A stretch of 64,000 nucleotides of DNA from Haloechinothrix sp033042135 (GCF_033042135.1 NZ_WBXM01000001.1:124001-188000); one strand, 5' to 3'; shown: positions 25,262-34,018, numbered from the stretch's first letter. Numbers and translations: made by a program. The notes: generated by a model not told the origin, from the sequence alone.

Positions 25262-25300
25262 CTATGACACTATTATGGTGCCATAGTGATGCTATGGATA
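25262..25300 (+). promoter_or_regulatory. promoter/operator of the RHH regulator
   Basis: A TATTAT -10-like box (25271-25276) overlaps a perfect dyad TATGG-TG-CCATA (25274-25285). Related half-sites CTATGA (25262-25267) and CTATGG (25292-25297) flank it, giving four CTATGG-like half-sites in 36 bp. Ribbon-helix-helix dimers typically bind such short spaced repeats, so autoregulation of the gene starting at 25294 is likely. Confidence 0.6.
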
Positions 25301-25839
25301 TCTCGCCGTACCTGGAGCGACTACGTCGCGACCTTGCCGTTGCCGCCGAGTCGGGCGGTGAGGACACTCGCGCCTTCGCGGAGTGGCTTACCACCGCGTT
25401 CGAGTCATCGGCCCAGCTCGTGCTGCTCGAGGCACTGTCGGATGCCGCCGACGAGATCACCCGTGAGATGGCACCCGGGTCTGTCGAGCTGCGACTGCGG
25501 GGGCGCCAACCCACGTTCGTCGTCTCGCCCGCGCCCGACGACGAGGCGTTCGACGAGGCAGTGCAGGACGAGGCTGGGTACGGGCAGCCTGGCGCGACAG
25601 GCATGGTCGGCGGGGGCAGTCCGGCCGAGGCGGACGACGACAGCACGTCCCGGTTCAACCTGCGATTACCCGAGTCGCTCAAGCTTCGCATCGAGGAAGC
25701 CGCCCGCCAGGAAGGTCTGTCACTCAACGCCTGGCTGGTCCGTGCGGCCGCCGCTGCGGTGGAACCCGAGGGTCCGCCCCGCCGCATTCGTCGCCGACCT
25801 CCGACAGGCGGCCAGCGCTACACCGGCTGGGTGCGCTAG
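25294..25839 (+). CDS. ribbon-helix-helix (HicB/Arc-type) regulator
   Basis: A 181-residue protein starting MDISPYLERLRRDLAVAAESGG. The first 95 residues are helical and then beta (VELRLRGRQPTFVVSP). Residues 117-156 are a ribbon-helix-helix DNA-binding motif (SRFNLRLPESLKLRIEEAARQEGLSLNAWLVRAAAAAV) like those of HicB-family antitoxins. A basic tail follows. No HicA-type toxin gene adjoins; instead it precedes a DUF4097 protein and a DrrAB-like ABC exporter, an arrangement common in actinobacteria, so it is better read as a transcription regulator of that operon than as an antitoxin. An operator with matching half-sites overlaps its start. An upstream ATG at 25264 lies within the promoter. 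Confidence 0.8.
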   Translation: MDISPYLERLRRDLAVAAESGGEDTRAFAEWLTTAFESSAQLVLLEALSDAADEITREMAPGSVELRLRGRQPTFVVSPAPDDEAFDEAVQDEAGYGQPGATGMVGGGSPAEADDDSTSRFNLRLPESLKLRIEEAARQEGLSLNAWLVRAAAAAVEPEGPPRRIRRRPPTGGQRYTGWVR

Positions 25840-25907
25840 TGGCGCGCGCGATGCTCCGTCCCGCGTTGCAAACCCGCTTCCATCGACTTCGACCCAGGAG
25901 ACCGGAG

Positions 25908-26762
25908 ATGCCTCACTTCGATACGCCCGAACCGATCACCGCGACGGTCGAGCTCATGCTGGGCGATCTGCACGTTATCGCTAGCGATCGCCAAGACACC
26001 GTCGTCGCGGTGAACCCCACCGACCGCTCCCGCGAGGTCGACGTCACGGCAGCAGAACAGACCGAGATCGAGCACGAGGCCGGGAGGGTCCTGGTCCGCG
26101 TCCCGAAGCCGCGAGGACTCGGAAAGTTCCTCGGGCCGGGTCGGAATTCAGGCTCGGTCGACGTTGTCATCGAGCTGCCTGCCGGCTCGCACGTGTCCTG
26201 TGACACGGCGGTGGCCGACGTCCGGATCGACGGACAGCTCGGTGAGGTCCGCATCGCTACCGACGTGGGTGCGATCCGGATCGACCGGGCAGGACCGCTG
26301 CACGCCGAGACGAGCACCGGCAACGTCACCATCGATCACGTGATCGGGCACACCATGATCAAGGCAGCCGGCGAGATCGCCGTCAACCAGATCGACGGCC
26401 CGGCGGAGATCAACAATCTCAACGGCTCGACGTGGGTCGGCGAGGTCACCGGCGGCGCGCGGATCACCTCGGCGAACGGCGACATCCTACTCGACCGGGC
26501 ACACGCCGAACTGCGCGCCAAGACCGCCAACGGCACCATCCGGATCGGCGAGGTCGCTCGGGAAACCGTCAAGCTCGAGACCAGCTCCGGCGGGCTGGCG
26601 GTTGGCATTCCCGATGGGACGGCGGCCTGGGTGGACGCGCATTCGAAGTTCGGCCGGGTGCACAACGCGCTGGATTCCGCGAGCGGGCCGGAACCTTCAC
26701 GGGAGACCGTCGAGATCTACGCCCGCACCTCCTACGGCGACATCGATATCCACCGGTCCTGA
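25908..26762 (+). CDS. DUF4097 beta-repeat protein
   Basis: A 284-residue protein from ATG 25908, with AGGAG 7 bases ahead. It consists almost entirely of short beta strands repeating a [V/I]x[I/V]xxxxGxI pattern (VADVRIDGQLGEVRIATDVGAIRIDRAGPLHAETSTGNVTIDHV, then NGTIRIGEV), as in the DUF4097/DUF4098 adhesin-like right-handed helix. There is no signal peptide, so it is probably cytoplasmic. The function is unknown; in actinobacteria this family is often encoded between an RHH or PadR-type regulator and DrrAB exporter genes, as here. The gap to drrA is 45 bp. Confidence 0.85.
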   Translation: MPHFDTPEPITATVELMLGDLHVIASDRQDTVVAVNPTDRSREVDVTAAEQTEIEHEAGRVLVRVPKPRGLGKFLGPGRNSGSVDVVIELPAGSHVSCDTAVADVRIDGQLGEVRIATDVGAIRIDRAGPLHAETSTGNVTIDHVIGHTMIKAAGEIAVNQIDGPAEINNLNGSTWVGEVTGGARITSANGDILLDRAHAELRAKTANGTIRIGEVARETVKLETSSGGLAVGIPDGTAAWVDAHSKFGRVHNALDSASGPEPSRETVEIYARTSYGDIDIHRS

Positions 26763-26807
26763 CCACCAGCCGGGCAGTCCCGGCGTCTCACTCACAAGGG
26801 AGGAACG

Positions 26808-27779
26808 ATGGCTACGGCCACGTCTCAGGCAGCGATCCGAACGAAAGCACTGCGCAAGTCCTACGGCGACACGGCGGTACTCGACGGCATCGACCTGCAC
26901 GTGCAGACCGGAACCGTGTTCGGGCTGCTCGGGCCCAACGGAGCAGGCAAGACCACCATGGTCAAGATCCTGTCGACGTTGATCAGCGCCGACAGCGGCG
27001 AGGCGTACGTCCTCGGCAACGATCGCCACCGCAACCCCGACGCGGTACGTGCGGGAATCGGTGTCACGGGACAGTTCTCCGCGGTCGACGACCTGCTCAC
27101 CGGGCGGGAGAACCTACTGCTGATGGCCGACCTGCGGCACCTCGGGCGCCACGTCGGCAGGCAGCGCGCGATCGAGCTGCTCGAACGGTTCGACCTGGTC
27201 GAGGCCGCCGACAAACCCGCCAGTACCTACTCGGGAGGCATGCGTCGGCGGCTCGACCTCGCGATGACGCTGGTCGGGAACCCACGACTGATCTTCCTCG
27301 ACGAGCCCACTACCGGCCTGGATCCAAGGAGCCGCCACGAGCTGTGGCGGATCATCTGGGAACTCGTCGAGGAGGGTGTCACGATCTTCCTCACCACGCA
27401 GTACATGGAGGAGGCGGACCAGCTCGCCGACCGGATCGCTGTTCTCGACCGCGGAACCATCGTGGCCGAGGGCACGGTGGACGAGCTCAAAGCCCGGATT
27501 CCGGGTGGACACATCCGGCTTCACTTCGCCGACCCCGAACAGCTCGCCGTCGCCGCCGCCACGGTCACCCACACCAGGCGCGAGGACGAGTCGCTTAGCT
27601 TGCAGGTCCCGACCGACACCGATTTCGCGGCGATGCGCGCGTTGCTCGATCGCCTGAGCGCGGCCGATGTCGAGTTCGACTCGCTGTCGGTGCATCGGCC
27701 CGATCTCGACGATGTGTTCCTCACCTTGACCGGCCAGGCGAACGCGGGGGCCGGGACGCAGCGACAGGAGGCCCAATGA
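26808..27779 (+). CDS. DrrA-like ABC exporter ATP-binding protein
   Basis: A 323-residue ATPase of the daunorubicin-resistance (DrrA) subfamily. Walker A GPNGAGKTT at 42-50, Q-loop in VTGQFSAVDDLLTGRENL, signature YSGGMRRRLDLAMTL near 143, Walker B LIFLDEPTTGLDP, and H-loop replaced by Gln in LTTQYMEEAD, typical of this subfamily. The C-terminal DrrA extension follows (RIPGGHIRLHFADPEQL, ending with LDDVFLTLTG). It powers drug or lipid export through the permease encoded next, whose ATG overlaps its stop. RBS GGGAGG precedes ATG 26808. Confidence 0.93.
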   Translation: MATATSQAAIRTKALRKSYGDTAVLDGIDLHVQTGTVFGLLGPNGAGKTTMVKILSTLISADSGEAYVLGNDRHRNPDAVRAGIGVTGQFSAVDDLLTGRENLLLMADLRHLGRHVGRQRAIELLERFDLVEAADKPASTYSGGMRRRLDLAMTLVGNPRLIFLDEPTTGLDPRSRHELWRIIWELVEEGVTIFLTTQYMEEADQLADRIAVLDRGTIVAEGTVDELKARIPGGHIRLHFADPEQLAVAAATVTHTRREDESLSLQVPTDTDFAAMRALLDRLSAADVEFDSLSVHRPDLDDVFLTLTGQANAGAGTQRQEAQ

Positions 27780-28570
27780 TGAGCACGCTCACCCTCGCGA
27801 TGCAGGACTCGGCGACGATGCTGCGGCGCAATCTGCGTCGGCAGGTGCGCTACGTGTCGCTGGTGGTCTTCCAGTTCGCCATCCCGATCGTCTTTCTGCT
27901 GCTGTTCGTCTACGTCCTCGGCGGCACGATGGGGGCGGGCCTCGGTGACGGTCCCGGCAGCCGAGCCGAGTACCTCGACTACGTCACCCCGGCCGTCCTG
28001 CTGATCGCCATCGTCGGTGTCGCTCAGATCACCCCGATCATGGTGGCGATGGACATGACCGGCGGCATCATCGACCGATTCCGCACGATGCCCATCGCCC
28101 GCGTCTCGGTGCTGACCGGCCACGTGCTGGGCAGCCTCATACAGACCGTGATCGTCGTGTTCGCGGTGCTCGGCGTCGCGCTTCTCCTGGGGTTCGAGGC
28201 AACAGCCGGGCCCGCGGAGTGGGTTGCGATGTTCGGCGTCGTGGTGATGGTCGCCTTGGCGATCACCTGGCTGTCGGTCGCATTGGGGCTCGCGGCGCGG
28301 AGCGTGGAGACCGCAAGCAATGTGCCACTCCCGCTCATCCTGCTTCCGTTTCTCAGCAGCGGGTTCGTACCGGTCGACTCGATGCCTGCGGCTATGCGGT
28401 GGTTCGCCGAGTACCAGCCGTTCACCCCCATCATCGAGGTGTTCCGCGGGCTGCTGACGGCCAGCCCGATCGGCAACTACGGTGTCATCGCCGTCGCCTG
28501 GTCAGCAGGCATCGCCCTGCTCGGCTACGTGTGGGCGAAGCGCCTGTTCAACCGGGCTTCGCAGCGCTAG
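27776..28570 (+). CDS. DrrB-like ABC-2 exporter permease
   Basis: A 264-residue membrane protein with about six helices, including VVFQFAIPIVFLLLFVYVLGG, YVTPAVLLIAIVGVAQITPIM, LIQTVIVVFAVLGVALLLGF and WVAMFGVVVMVALAITWLSVALGLAA. The ABC-2 signature appears as GIIDRFRTMPIARVSVLTGHVLGSL, with NVPLPLILLPFLSSGFVPVDSMPAAMRWFAEYQPFTPIIEVFRGLLTG-type ending. Start codon overlaps the drrA stop (ATGA). With DrrA it forms an exporter of unknown substrate. A second, unrelated-locus permease of this type is at 63170. Confidence 0.92.
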   Translation: MMSTLTLAMQDSATMLRRNLRRQVRYVSLVVFQFAIPIVFLLLFVYVLGGTMGAGLGDGPGSRAEYLDYVTPAVLLIAIVGVAQITPIMVAMDMTGGIIDRFRTMPIARVSVLTGHVLGSLIQTVIVVFAVLGVALLLGFEATAGPAEWVAMFGVVVMVALAITWLSVALGLAARSVETASNVPLPLILLPFLSSGFVPVDSMPAAMRWFAEYQPFTPIIEVFRGLLTASPIGNYGVIAVAWSAGIALLGYVWAKRLFNRASQR

Positions 28571-28783
28571 CCTGCCGACGGCCCCGCCGGGTGTCCGGTT
28601 CACGCCGGTGGGCGGCACGGCAAGGTGGTGGAGGTCGGTACGGATGACCGCGTCGCCGATGGGTAGCGTCCAGCAGGGCCGGGATCGGGTGGTGCCGATT
28701 CCCGAAACGGGCTCGGATCGTGCCGATCTGACCGTCCCGTCGGTAATCCACGCGCAGGGGTGGTCGCTGACACCCCTGCTGGG

Positions 28784-29269
28784 TCAGCTCCCGGCGAGCT
28801 GGGCCTGCCACATCCAGTGGGCCTCTTCCAGCTTGTTGGCGATCGCGATGAGCAGGTCCTGGGTGACCTGGTCGGTCTTGTCTGTCTCGTCGATGCGGGC
28901 GCGCAGGCGCTGGATCATGGTCTCTAGTACCTGCACGATGTACTCGACCACGTCGCGGTCGCTACGCCAACCCGAGTCCAGTTTCGGCAACCCGGCGTCG
29001 GCGGCGACGGTGTCAGCCCTGCCGTCCGGCGGAACACCGATCGCGGCGCTGCGCTCAGCCACGCTGTCCGCGAAGTCGCGCGCGGTGGTGACCAGCTCGT
29101 CGAGCTGGAGGTGAACATCCCGGAAGAACCGCCCTACGACGTTCCAGTGTGCCTGCTTGGCCGTCAGGTGCAGGGCGATCAGCTCCACCAGCGTCGACTG
29201 CAGCGCTCTCGCGGTGGTGTCGCGGTCGTCGCTGTTGAGCGGGCCGGTGATGGGATCGGTCGATGTCAT
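28784..29269 (-). CDS. dps: Dps-family DNA-protection/ferritin-like protein
   Basis: A 161-residue ferritin-fold protein that oxidises and stores iron and protects DNA in stress or stationary phase. The inter-subunit ferroxidase residues are visible in LIALHLTAKQAHWNVVGRFFRDVHLQLDELVTTARDFAD (His, His, Asp, Glu). The C-terminal helices EYIVQVLETMIQRLRARIDETD and DLLIAIANKLEEAHWMWQAQL complete the fold. The basic N-terminal tail seen in E. coli Dps is lacking; it is instead acidic (MTSTDPITGPLNSDDRD), so direct DNA binding is uncertain. Very strong ribosome site GAGGAGGTG precedes ATG 29269, in keeping with high expression. Confidence 0.92.
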   Translation of the reverse strand: MTSTDPITGPLNSDDRDTTARALQSTLVELIALHLTAKQAHWNVVGRFFRDVHLQLDELVTTARDFADSVAERSAAIGVPPDGRADTVAADAGLPKLDSGWRSDRDVVEYIVQVLETMIQRLRARIDETDKTDQVTQDLLIAIANKLEEAHWMWQAQLAGS

Positions 29270-29540
29270 GACCGTCGCACCTCCTCATCGAGTCAGTTCG
29301 GGACGCACCTGGAGTACCCGTGAAATCGGTCCCCGTAATCGCAGGTTACGCGCGGGCGGGTCGGTCACGCGCGTTCAGCGACGGTTCTCCCGCATCCGAG
29401 TGAGGGGCGGGTGCGCTCGATCGAACGGGGGAGCCTGCGGGCGACCGCTTGCGACGGTCACGCCAGCGTGGTTGCGTTGCTTACTGTCGATCAAGCTGGT
29501 CGACGTCGGCGCTGTCCATCGTAGGAGGGGTGGTGCGCTG

Positions 29541-30083
29541 ATGGGCGGACGTGCTGTGCGGGCGGGTGCGGCTGTGGCATTACTCGCCGCGGCCGCGCTG
29601 GTGTTCGGCTGCGGCGGGGGAACATCGAACCTCACCGCGGAGGAGCTCGTCGGGGACGACACGGCTGTCGACGGAGACCCCACCACCGGCATCGAACCGT
29701 GGGGCAGCCACACCTGGGACGACGGTCTCGCGCTCGAAGTCGGTCAACCGGAGGAGTGCGAGCCCTCGGACAATGCCCTCAACGCCGACACCGAGCGGGC
29801 GGTGCAGTTCCCGATGGCGCTGGAGAACACGACGGAACACCCCTTCGAGTTCGGGATGACACCGGTGGTGGGCGAGGCGACCTTCGACGGCGAGCGGGTC
29901 GAGGTGATCCTCGACCTGGAAGGCCCCTGCCACAGTGATGAGATGGGCTTCACCGTGATCGAAACGGGCGAGACCCACGAGTTCGCAGTGTCCTTCGCGG
30001 TCGGGCCCGAGCCCGGCTTGATGGTTTTCGAGGTCTCTCCCGTGCTCGGTGCCGAGCGGGTGGAGATGTCCGGTCGCGTGTGA
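29541..30083 (+). CDS. small lipoprotein
   Basis: A 180-residue lipoprotein with signal peptide AAVALLAAAALVFGC (lipidated Cys24), a Gly/Thr/Asp spacer and a beta-sandwich-like domain: DGLALEVGQPEECEPSD, AVQFPMALENTTEHPFEFGMTPVVGEATFDGERVEVILDLEGPCHSDEMGFTVIETGETHEFAVSFAVGPEPG. Two cysteines could pair. This is the pattern of DUF4352-type exported domains, like the lipoprotein at 23681. ATG 29541 has GGAGGGG upstream; the frame extends left without similarity. It converges with the sigma factor gene, 6 bp away. Function unknown. Confidence 0.7.
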   Translation: MGGRAVRAGAAVALLAAAALVFGCGGGTSNLTAEELVGDDTAVDGDPTTGIEPWGSHTWDDGLALEVGQPEECEPSDNALNADTERAVQFPMALENTTEHPFEFGMTPVVGEATFDGERVEVILDLEGPCHSDEMGFTVIETGETHEFAVSFAVGPEPGLMVFEVSPVLGAERVEMSGRV

Positions 30084-30089
30084 CGCGCG

Positions 30090-31115
30090 TCAGGAACGTG
30101 CGGCCAGCGACTCGCGAGAGTCACGGCCGGTGCGCTCGTCTCCCGGATACACCTCCGGTAGCCCGAAGACCTCGAACAGGCTCAGGTCGAAGAACGCCGC
30201 CACGTGGGATACAGTCCCACCGGTCAGGGTGAGCACCTGGAGCTGGAACTTCCGGTAGGTGCCGTCGGTCCCGTCCCGCATGTAAACCCCGAACGCGGGT
30301 TGGCCGTTCGCGGCCGTGGGCAGCAGGCGCAGATCGTCCGATCCGGCGGGGCACTGGGTGGCGATGACGGTGCCGATGGCGGCGGGACCTTGAAACCACG
30401 CGGCGAACGGCGGCATCTCCCAGACCGCATCGCTGGTGAACAGCTCGACCAGCGCCGTGACGTCCTTGCGTTCGAACGCCTCGACGTACTTCTCCAGCAT
30501 CTTCCGCTGCTCGGCGCTGATTGGCCCCGGCTTGGTGTCCTCGCTCGGCGTGACCTTAGCCAGCTGGGCGCGGGCACGCTGTAGCATGCTGTTCGCCGCT
30601 GCGGTGGAAACGTCGAGCAGATCGGCGACTTCCGCCGCCCGCCACCGCAGCACGTCGCGGAGCAGCAGTACTGCCCGCTGGCGAGGCGGGAGGTGCTGCA
30701 ACGCGGCGATCAGCGCCAGCCGGAGACTTTCACGCGAGGTCACCACGGCGGCGGGGTCATTACCGGCGTCGACGGAGCTGTCGGGAATCGGCTCCAGCCA
30801 CGGCACCTCGTGCCGCACGTCCAGGTCACCCTCCGGCTCCTCGCTCGGTCCGCCGAGCCCGGTCGGCATGGGCCGCCGGTTACGGGACTCCAGCGCGGTC
30901 AGGCAGGTGTTGGTTGCGATCCGGTACAGCCACGTGCGCAGCGATGAGCGCCCCTCGAACGCGTCGTAGGAACGCCACGCCCGCAGGTAGGTCTCCTGCA
31001 CCAGATCCTCGGCCTCGTGTATGGAGCCGAGCATGCGGTAGCAGTGCGCGAGCAGCTCGGGTCGGAACGGGTTGGTGGCGCTGGTGAAATCCTGATCGTG
31101 GGTGACGACAGCCAT
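30090..31115 (-). CDS. sigG: ECF-type RNA polymerase sigma factor with SnoaL-like C-domain (SigG type)
   Basis: A 341-residue sigma factor. Region 2 (about 17-85) reads FRPELLAHCYRMLGSIHEAEDLVQETYLRAWRSYDAFEGRSSLRTWLYRIATNTCLTALE; region 4 (about 145-195) has HLPPRQRAVLLLRDVLRWRAAEVADLLDVSTAAANSMLQRARAQL. A SnoaL/NTF2-like domain (about 205-320: EKYVEAFERKDVTALVELFTSDAVWEMPPFAAWFQGPAAI) follows, as in mycobacterial SigG (Rv0182c) and SigJ; in such ECF groups this fused domain replaces or supplements an anti-sigma factor. No anti-sigma gene adjoins. ATG 31115 has GGAGGG 9 bases upstream. It lies 109 bp downstream of dnaB on the same strand. Confidence 0.92.
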   Translation of the reverse strand: MAVVTHDQDFTSATNPFRPELLAHCYRMLGSIHEAEDLVQETYLRAWRSYDAFEGRSSLRTWLYRIATNTCLTALESRNRRPMPTGLGGPSEEPEGDLDVRHEVPWLEPIPDSSVDAGNDPAAVVTSRESLRLALIAALQHLPPRQRAVLLLRDVLRWRAAEVADLLDVSTAAANSMLQRARAQLAKVTPSEDTKPGPISAEQRKMLEKYVEAFERKDVTALVELFTSDAVWEMPPFAAWFQGPAAIGTVIATQCPAGSDDLRLLPTAANGQPAFGVYMRDGTDGTYRKFQLQVLTLTGGTVSHVAAFFDLSLFEVFGLPEVYPGDERTGRDSRESLAARS

Positions 31116-31224
31116 GACTGCTGTTCCCTCCGTGCGACCCGACCGATGTATCGCAAGCTTAGGCGATACCACTGACAAGTGGGACGGGTTTCGTGGCACG
31201 GCCTGCGAGCGACCTCCGCTCGGG

Positions 31225-33702
31225 TCAGAATCCCTGTGCGAGGTCGGCGAACCGGCTGTAGTGCAGCTGGTGCGCGACGGCCACCGTGCTTGTGGGGCCG
31301 GAACGATGCTTGGCCAGGATCAGATCAGCCTCCCCTGCGCGCGGGTCATCCTGCTCGCTGGCGTCCGGCCGGTTGATCAGCAGCACGATGTCGGCATCCT
31401 GCTCCAGCGAGCCCGACTCGCGTAGATCCGCCAGCATGGGTCGCTTGTCCGTCCGTTGCTCCGGGCCGCGATTGAGCTGGCTGATCGCGACCAGCGGCAC
31501 GTCGAGTTCCTTGGCGAGTAGCTTGAGCTGTCGCGAGAACTCGGATACCTCTTGCTGCCGGGACTCGACGCGCTTCCCAGAGGTCATCAGCTGCATGTAG
31601 TCGACCACGATGAGCTGGAGGTCGTGCCGCTGCTTCAGTCGCCTGGCCTTCGCCCGGATCTCCATCATGGTCATGTTGGGCGAGTCATCGATGAACAGCG
31701 GCGCCTCGCTGATCTCGCTCATCCGCCGGGCCAGTCGCGTCCAGTCGTCGTCGCTCATCCGGCCGCCGCGCATGTCCTGCAGCCGGATCTTGGCCTCGGC
31801 GGAGAGCATGCGCATCACGATCTCCGTCCGCCCCATCTCCAGCGAGAAGATCACGCTGGTCAGCCCCTGCCTGATCGAGCACGAGCGGGCGAAATCCAGT
31901 CCCAGGGTGGAGTTGTGTGTCGGGACCATGCTGTTCCCCGCCAGGTACAGGTGGTCGGCGGAATCGACCTCTACGCAGCGCACAGGAACGCTTGGCACCG
32001 GACGGACATTCACGATGAACCGCGACCCGGTCCGAGTCTTATCGTGATCGTGACGGCGTTCCTTGTGGGTGAGTCGCTTTCGTTCGAGCCGGAATACCTC
32101 GTCGACGGTGCTGAAGTTCAGCGAGTATGCCGTCGAGGAAGCTTGGCTCCGGCCAGCGACCTGCTTCGTCGTGACACCACAGCGATACCCGAGGCTGCAG
32201 ACGAGCTCGTACACTTGCTCGGCGAGGCGCTCGCTGGTGGTGATGAACTGCACCGCCCCGGCCGACGTCACGGTCCCGTCGGTATCCAGGAGACCGGCAA
32301 GCAGGGCTCGCCGCTGCACTTCCGATGAACGGAGGTACTCGTGCGGGATGTGCTTGTTCTCGAGGACGCCCAACGACCGGAGAACGGCTTGTACGGAGCC
32401 GTGCGACTCGTGCGGCTCCGGAAAACACAGCCGGTACATGCTGCCGGCGGCCGGAATCGCGTCGATCCCCTCGGCTTCGATGTGGCAGGCGATCTCCGGG
32501 TCACCCGTGGTGAATCGGGCATCGGCAGTGGAACCGTCGCCGAGCCAGGCGCCGAGCACGTACGGGGGCAGGGGGAGGTCGCGTTCCGGTAGGTCCAACG
32601 GCAGACAATTGGTCACGGAGTGATTTGCCCCCCGGTCAGCTGTTTCGCATCGGAGTGTCGCCGCGATCTCTTCGGTGGTGCGAACCTCGGCGAATGCTCG
32701 CTGGTTCCGCTGCCGGTTCCGGTCGGTACGTGCTTGATGCGCGCTGCGTCGGGACGCGCGTGTATCGGTGAGCCACTGGTGGTGCGCATCGGCGACGATC
32801 ATCGTTCCGTCGGAGAACTCGATCTCGTAACAGGGCCGCCCGCGCATGACCTCGGTGGCACCGATGACTCGCGTCGGGCGGCCATCGGCGCCGAGGAGCT
32901 CGTCCCCTACCCTGACGTCGGCCATGGTGGTCCAGCCGTGCGGCGTCGGGAGGGGTGTGGACAATGCGAGCGCCTTGCCGATTCCGGGTCGAGCCGCGAC
33001 GATGACCATCTGCCCGGGGTGAAGCCCGTTGGTGACATGGTCGAGGTCGGAGAACCCGGTCGCCACGCCCATGGACTGGCCGCCGCGCGAAGCGATGGCG
33101 TCGATCTCGTCCATCGTGGGCTGCAGCAGCTCTTCCAGCGGCACGTAGTCCTCGCTGGTGCGCCGTTCGGTTACCTCGTAGATGGCGGCCTGCGCGCGGT
33201 CGACGATCTCGTTGACGTCGTCGCCAGCCGTGTCGGATGCGCCGTAGCCGAACTGCACGATCCGGGTGCCTGCCTCGACCAGCCTGCGCAGGATCGCCTT
33301 ATTGGACACGATCTGCGCGTAGTAGGCGGCGTTGGCAGCGGTCGGCACGGTGGCGATGAGCGTGTGCAGGTACGGGGCACCGCCCACCCTGCCGAGCTCA
33401 CCTCGTCGTTCCAGCTCGGCGGAGACGGTGACCGGGTCGGCGGGCTCGCCGCGCCCGTAGAGGTCGAGCACGCAGTCGTAGATCGCCTGGTGCGCCGGGC
33501 GGTAGAAATCGCCGGGTCGGAGCACCTCGACGACGTCGGCGATCGCGTCCTTGGACAGCAACATGCCACCGAGTACAGATTGTTCGGCTGTCACGTCCTG
33601 CGGTGGCTGCCGGTCGAATCCGCCTCCTCCTACCTGACCGCCGGAGGAGGCAGCGCCGGGATCAGTCGCGTAGTTCGCCTCACGGTCGTCGGTGAGCGCC
33701 AC
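31225..33702 (-). CDS. dnaB: replicative DNA helicase DnaB with intein
   Basis: Ring helicase that unwinds DNA at the replication fork. The precursor is about 825 residues; after removal of a 354-residue intein the host protein is about 471, normal for DnaB. N-terminal domain: QDVTAEQSVLGGMLLSKDAIADV. RecA-like domain: Walker A ARPGIGK|STLGLDFARS is split by the intein between Lys and Ser. Downstream motifs are IFSLEMGRTEIVMRML, IDDSPNMT, LIVVDYMQLMTS (Walker B), VPLVAISQLNRGPEQR and LRESGSLEQDADIVLLINR. AAGGAGG lies 10 bases before GTG 33702, which is therefore preferred to GTG 33714, which is inside that ribosome site. It follows rplI, 498 bp away, on the same strand. Confidence 0.97.
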   Translation of the reverse strand: MALTDDREANYATDPGAASSGGQVGGGGFDRQPPQDVTAEQSVLGGMLLSKDAIADVVEVLRPGDFYRPAHQAIYDCVLDLYGRGEPADPVTVSAELERRGELGRVGGAPYLHTLIATVPTAANAAYYAQIVSNKAILRRLVEAGTRIVQFGYGASDTAGDDVNEIVDRAQAAIYEVTERRTSEDYVPLEELLQPTMDEIDAIASRGGQSMGVATGFSDLDHVTNGLHPGQMVIVAARPGIGKALALSTPLPTPHGWTTMADVRVGDELLGADGRPTRVIGATEVMRGRPCYEIEFSDGTMIVADAHHQWLTDTRASRRSAHQARTDRNRQRNQRAFAEVRTTEEIAATLRCETADRGANHSVTNCLPLDLPERDLPLPPYVLGAWLGDGSTADARFTTGDPEIACHIEAEGIDAIPAAGSMYRLCFPEPHESHGSVQAVLRSLGVLENKHIPHEYLRSSEVQRRALLAGLLDTDGTVTSAGAVQFITTSERLAEQVYELVCSLGYRCGVTTKQVAGRSQASSTAYSLNFSTVDEVFRLERKRLTHKERRHDHDKTRTGSRFIVNVRPVPSVPVRCVEVDSADHLYLAGNSMVPTHNSTLGLDFARSCSIRQGLTSVIFSLEMGRTEIVMRMLSAEAKIRLQDMRGGRMSDDDWTRLARRMSEISEAPLFIDDSPNMTMMEIRAKARRLKQRHDLQLIVVDYMQLMTSGKRVESRQQEVSEFSRQLKLLAKELDVPLVAISQLNRGPEQRTDKRPMLADLRESGSLEQDADIVLLINRPDASEQDDPRAGEADLILAKHRSGPTSTVAVAHQLHYSRFADLAQGF
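31912..32973 (-). mobile_element. DnaB intein, class-3-like with LAGLIDADG endonuclease
   Basis: In-frame, 354 residues, inserted exactly at the P-loop (…GIGK|intein|STLGL…). The first residue is Ala, not Cys/Ser, so class 1 splicing chemistry is impossible. The class-3 W-C-T triad appears: Trp67 in block B (ADAHHQWLT), Cys333 in block F (VRCVEVDSADHLYL) and Thr352 before the terminal His-Asn. The downstream extein residue is Ser. Two LAGLIDADG-type motifs, VLGAWLGDGS (139-148) and LLAGLLDTDG (224-233), both retain the acidic residue, so the homing endonuclease may be active. The mycobacterial DnaB intein begins with the same ALAL…TPLPTP pattern. Numbering is from intein residue 1. Confidence 0.93.
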
Positions 33703-33794
33703 CGGTGCAGGCACCTCCTTGCAGCAGGAACGGTGTATCGAACTCCCGTTCGATTATCGCCAAGTGTAGCCACTTCCCCCGACATCGCCACGCC

Positions 33795-34018
33795 TGTGGA
33801 CAGCGTGGCCCCAAGACGGTGTGCGGGAGGCATCAGCAGCACGCTACGAGCCGGTAGCGCCCGGAGGCAAAACCGCTTGGGGACGGTTCTGTGTACAGCT
33901 TGGGGAGCACCCGGGCTGTTCAACCACAAGCCACTGTGCGGCTGTGTATAGCCTGGGGATAAACATGACCCGTTCGAGCAAACCTGCAGGTCAAACCCTG
34001 TGGGTTTGCTGTGGACAA
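33795..34018 (+). other. cluster of DnaA-box-like 9-mers upstream of dnaB
   Basis: The 498-bp gap between dnaB and rplI holds no convincing gene. It has four similarly oriented 9-mers close to the actinobacterial DnaA box (TTGTCCACA or its complement): TGTGGACAG 33795-33803, TGTGTACAG 33890-33898, TGTGTATAG 33943-33951 and a perfect TGTGGACAA 34010-34018. TGGGGA follows two of them, giving partial tandem resemblance. The dnaB promoter must also be here. DnaA binding is inferred from sequence only. Confidence 0.5.

Noticed and set aside
25047..25263. Possible gene or remnant on the minus strand starting near 25239
   Set aside because: The frame (MRHCDKVIIVSTSCRT...) overlaps the preceding gene, has no recognisable domain and lies in the promoter region of the RHH gene.
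25294..25839. HicB antitoxin of a HicAB toxin-antitoxin pair
   Set aside because: No HicA-like small toxin ORF lies on either side; context is a DUF4097/ABC exporter operon.
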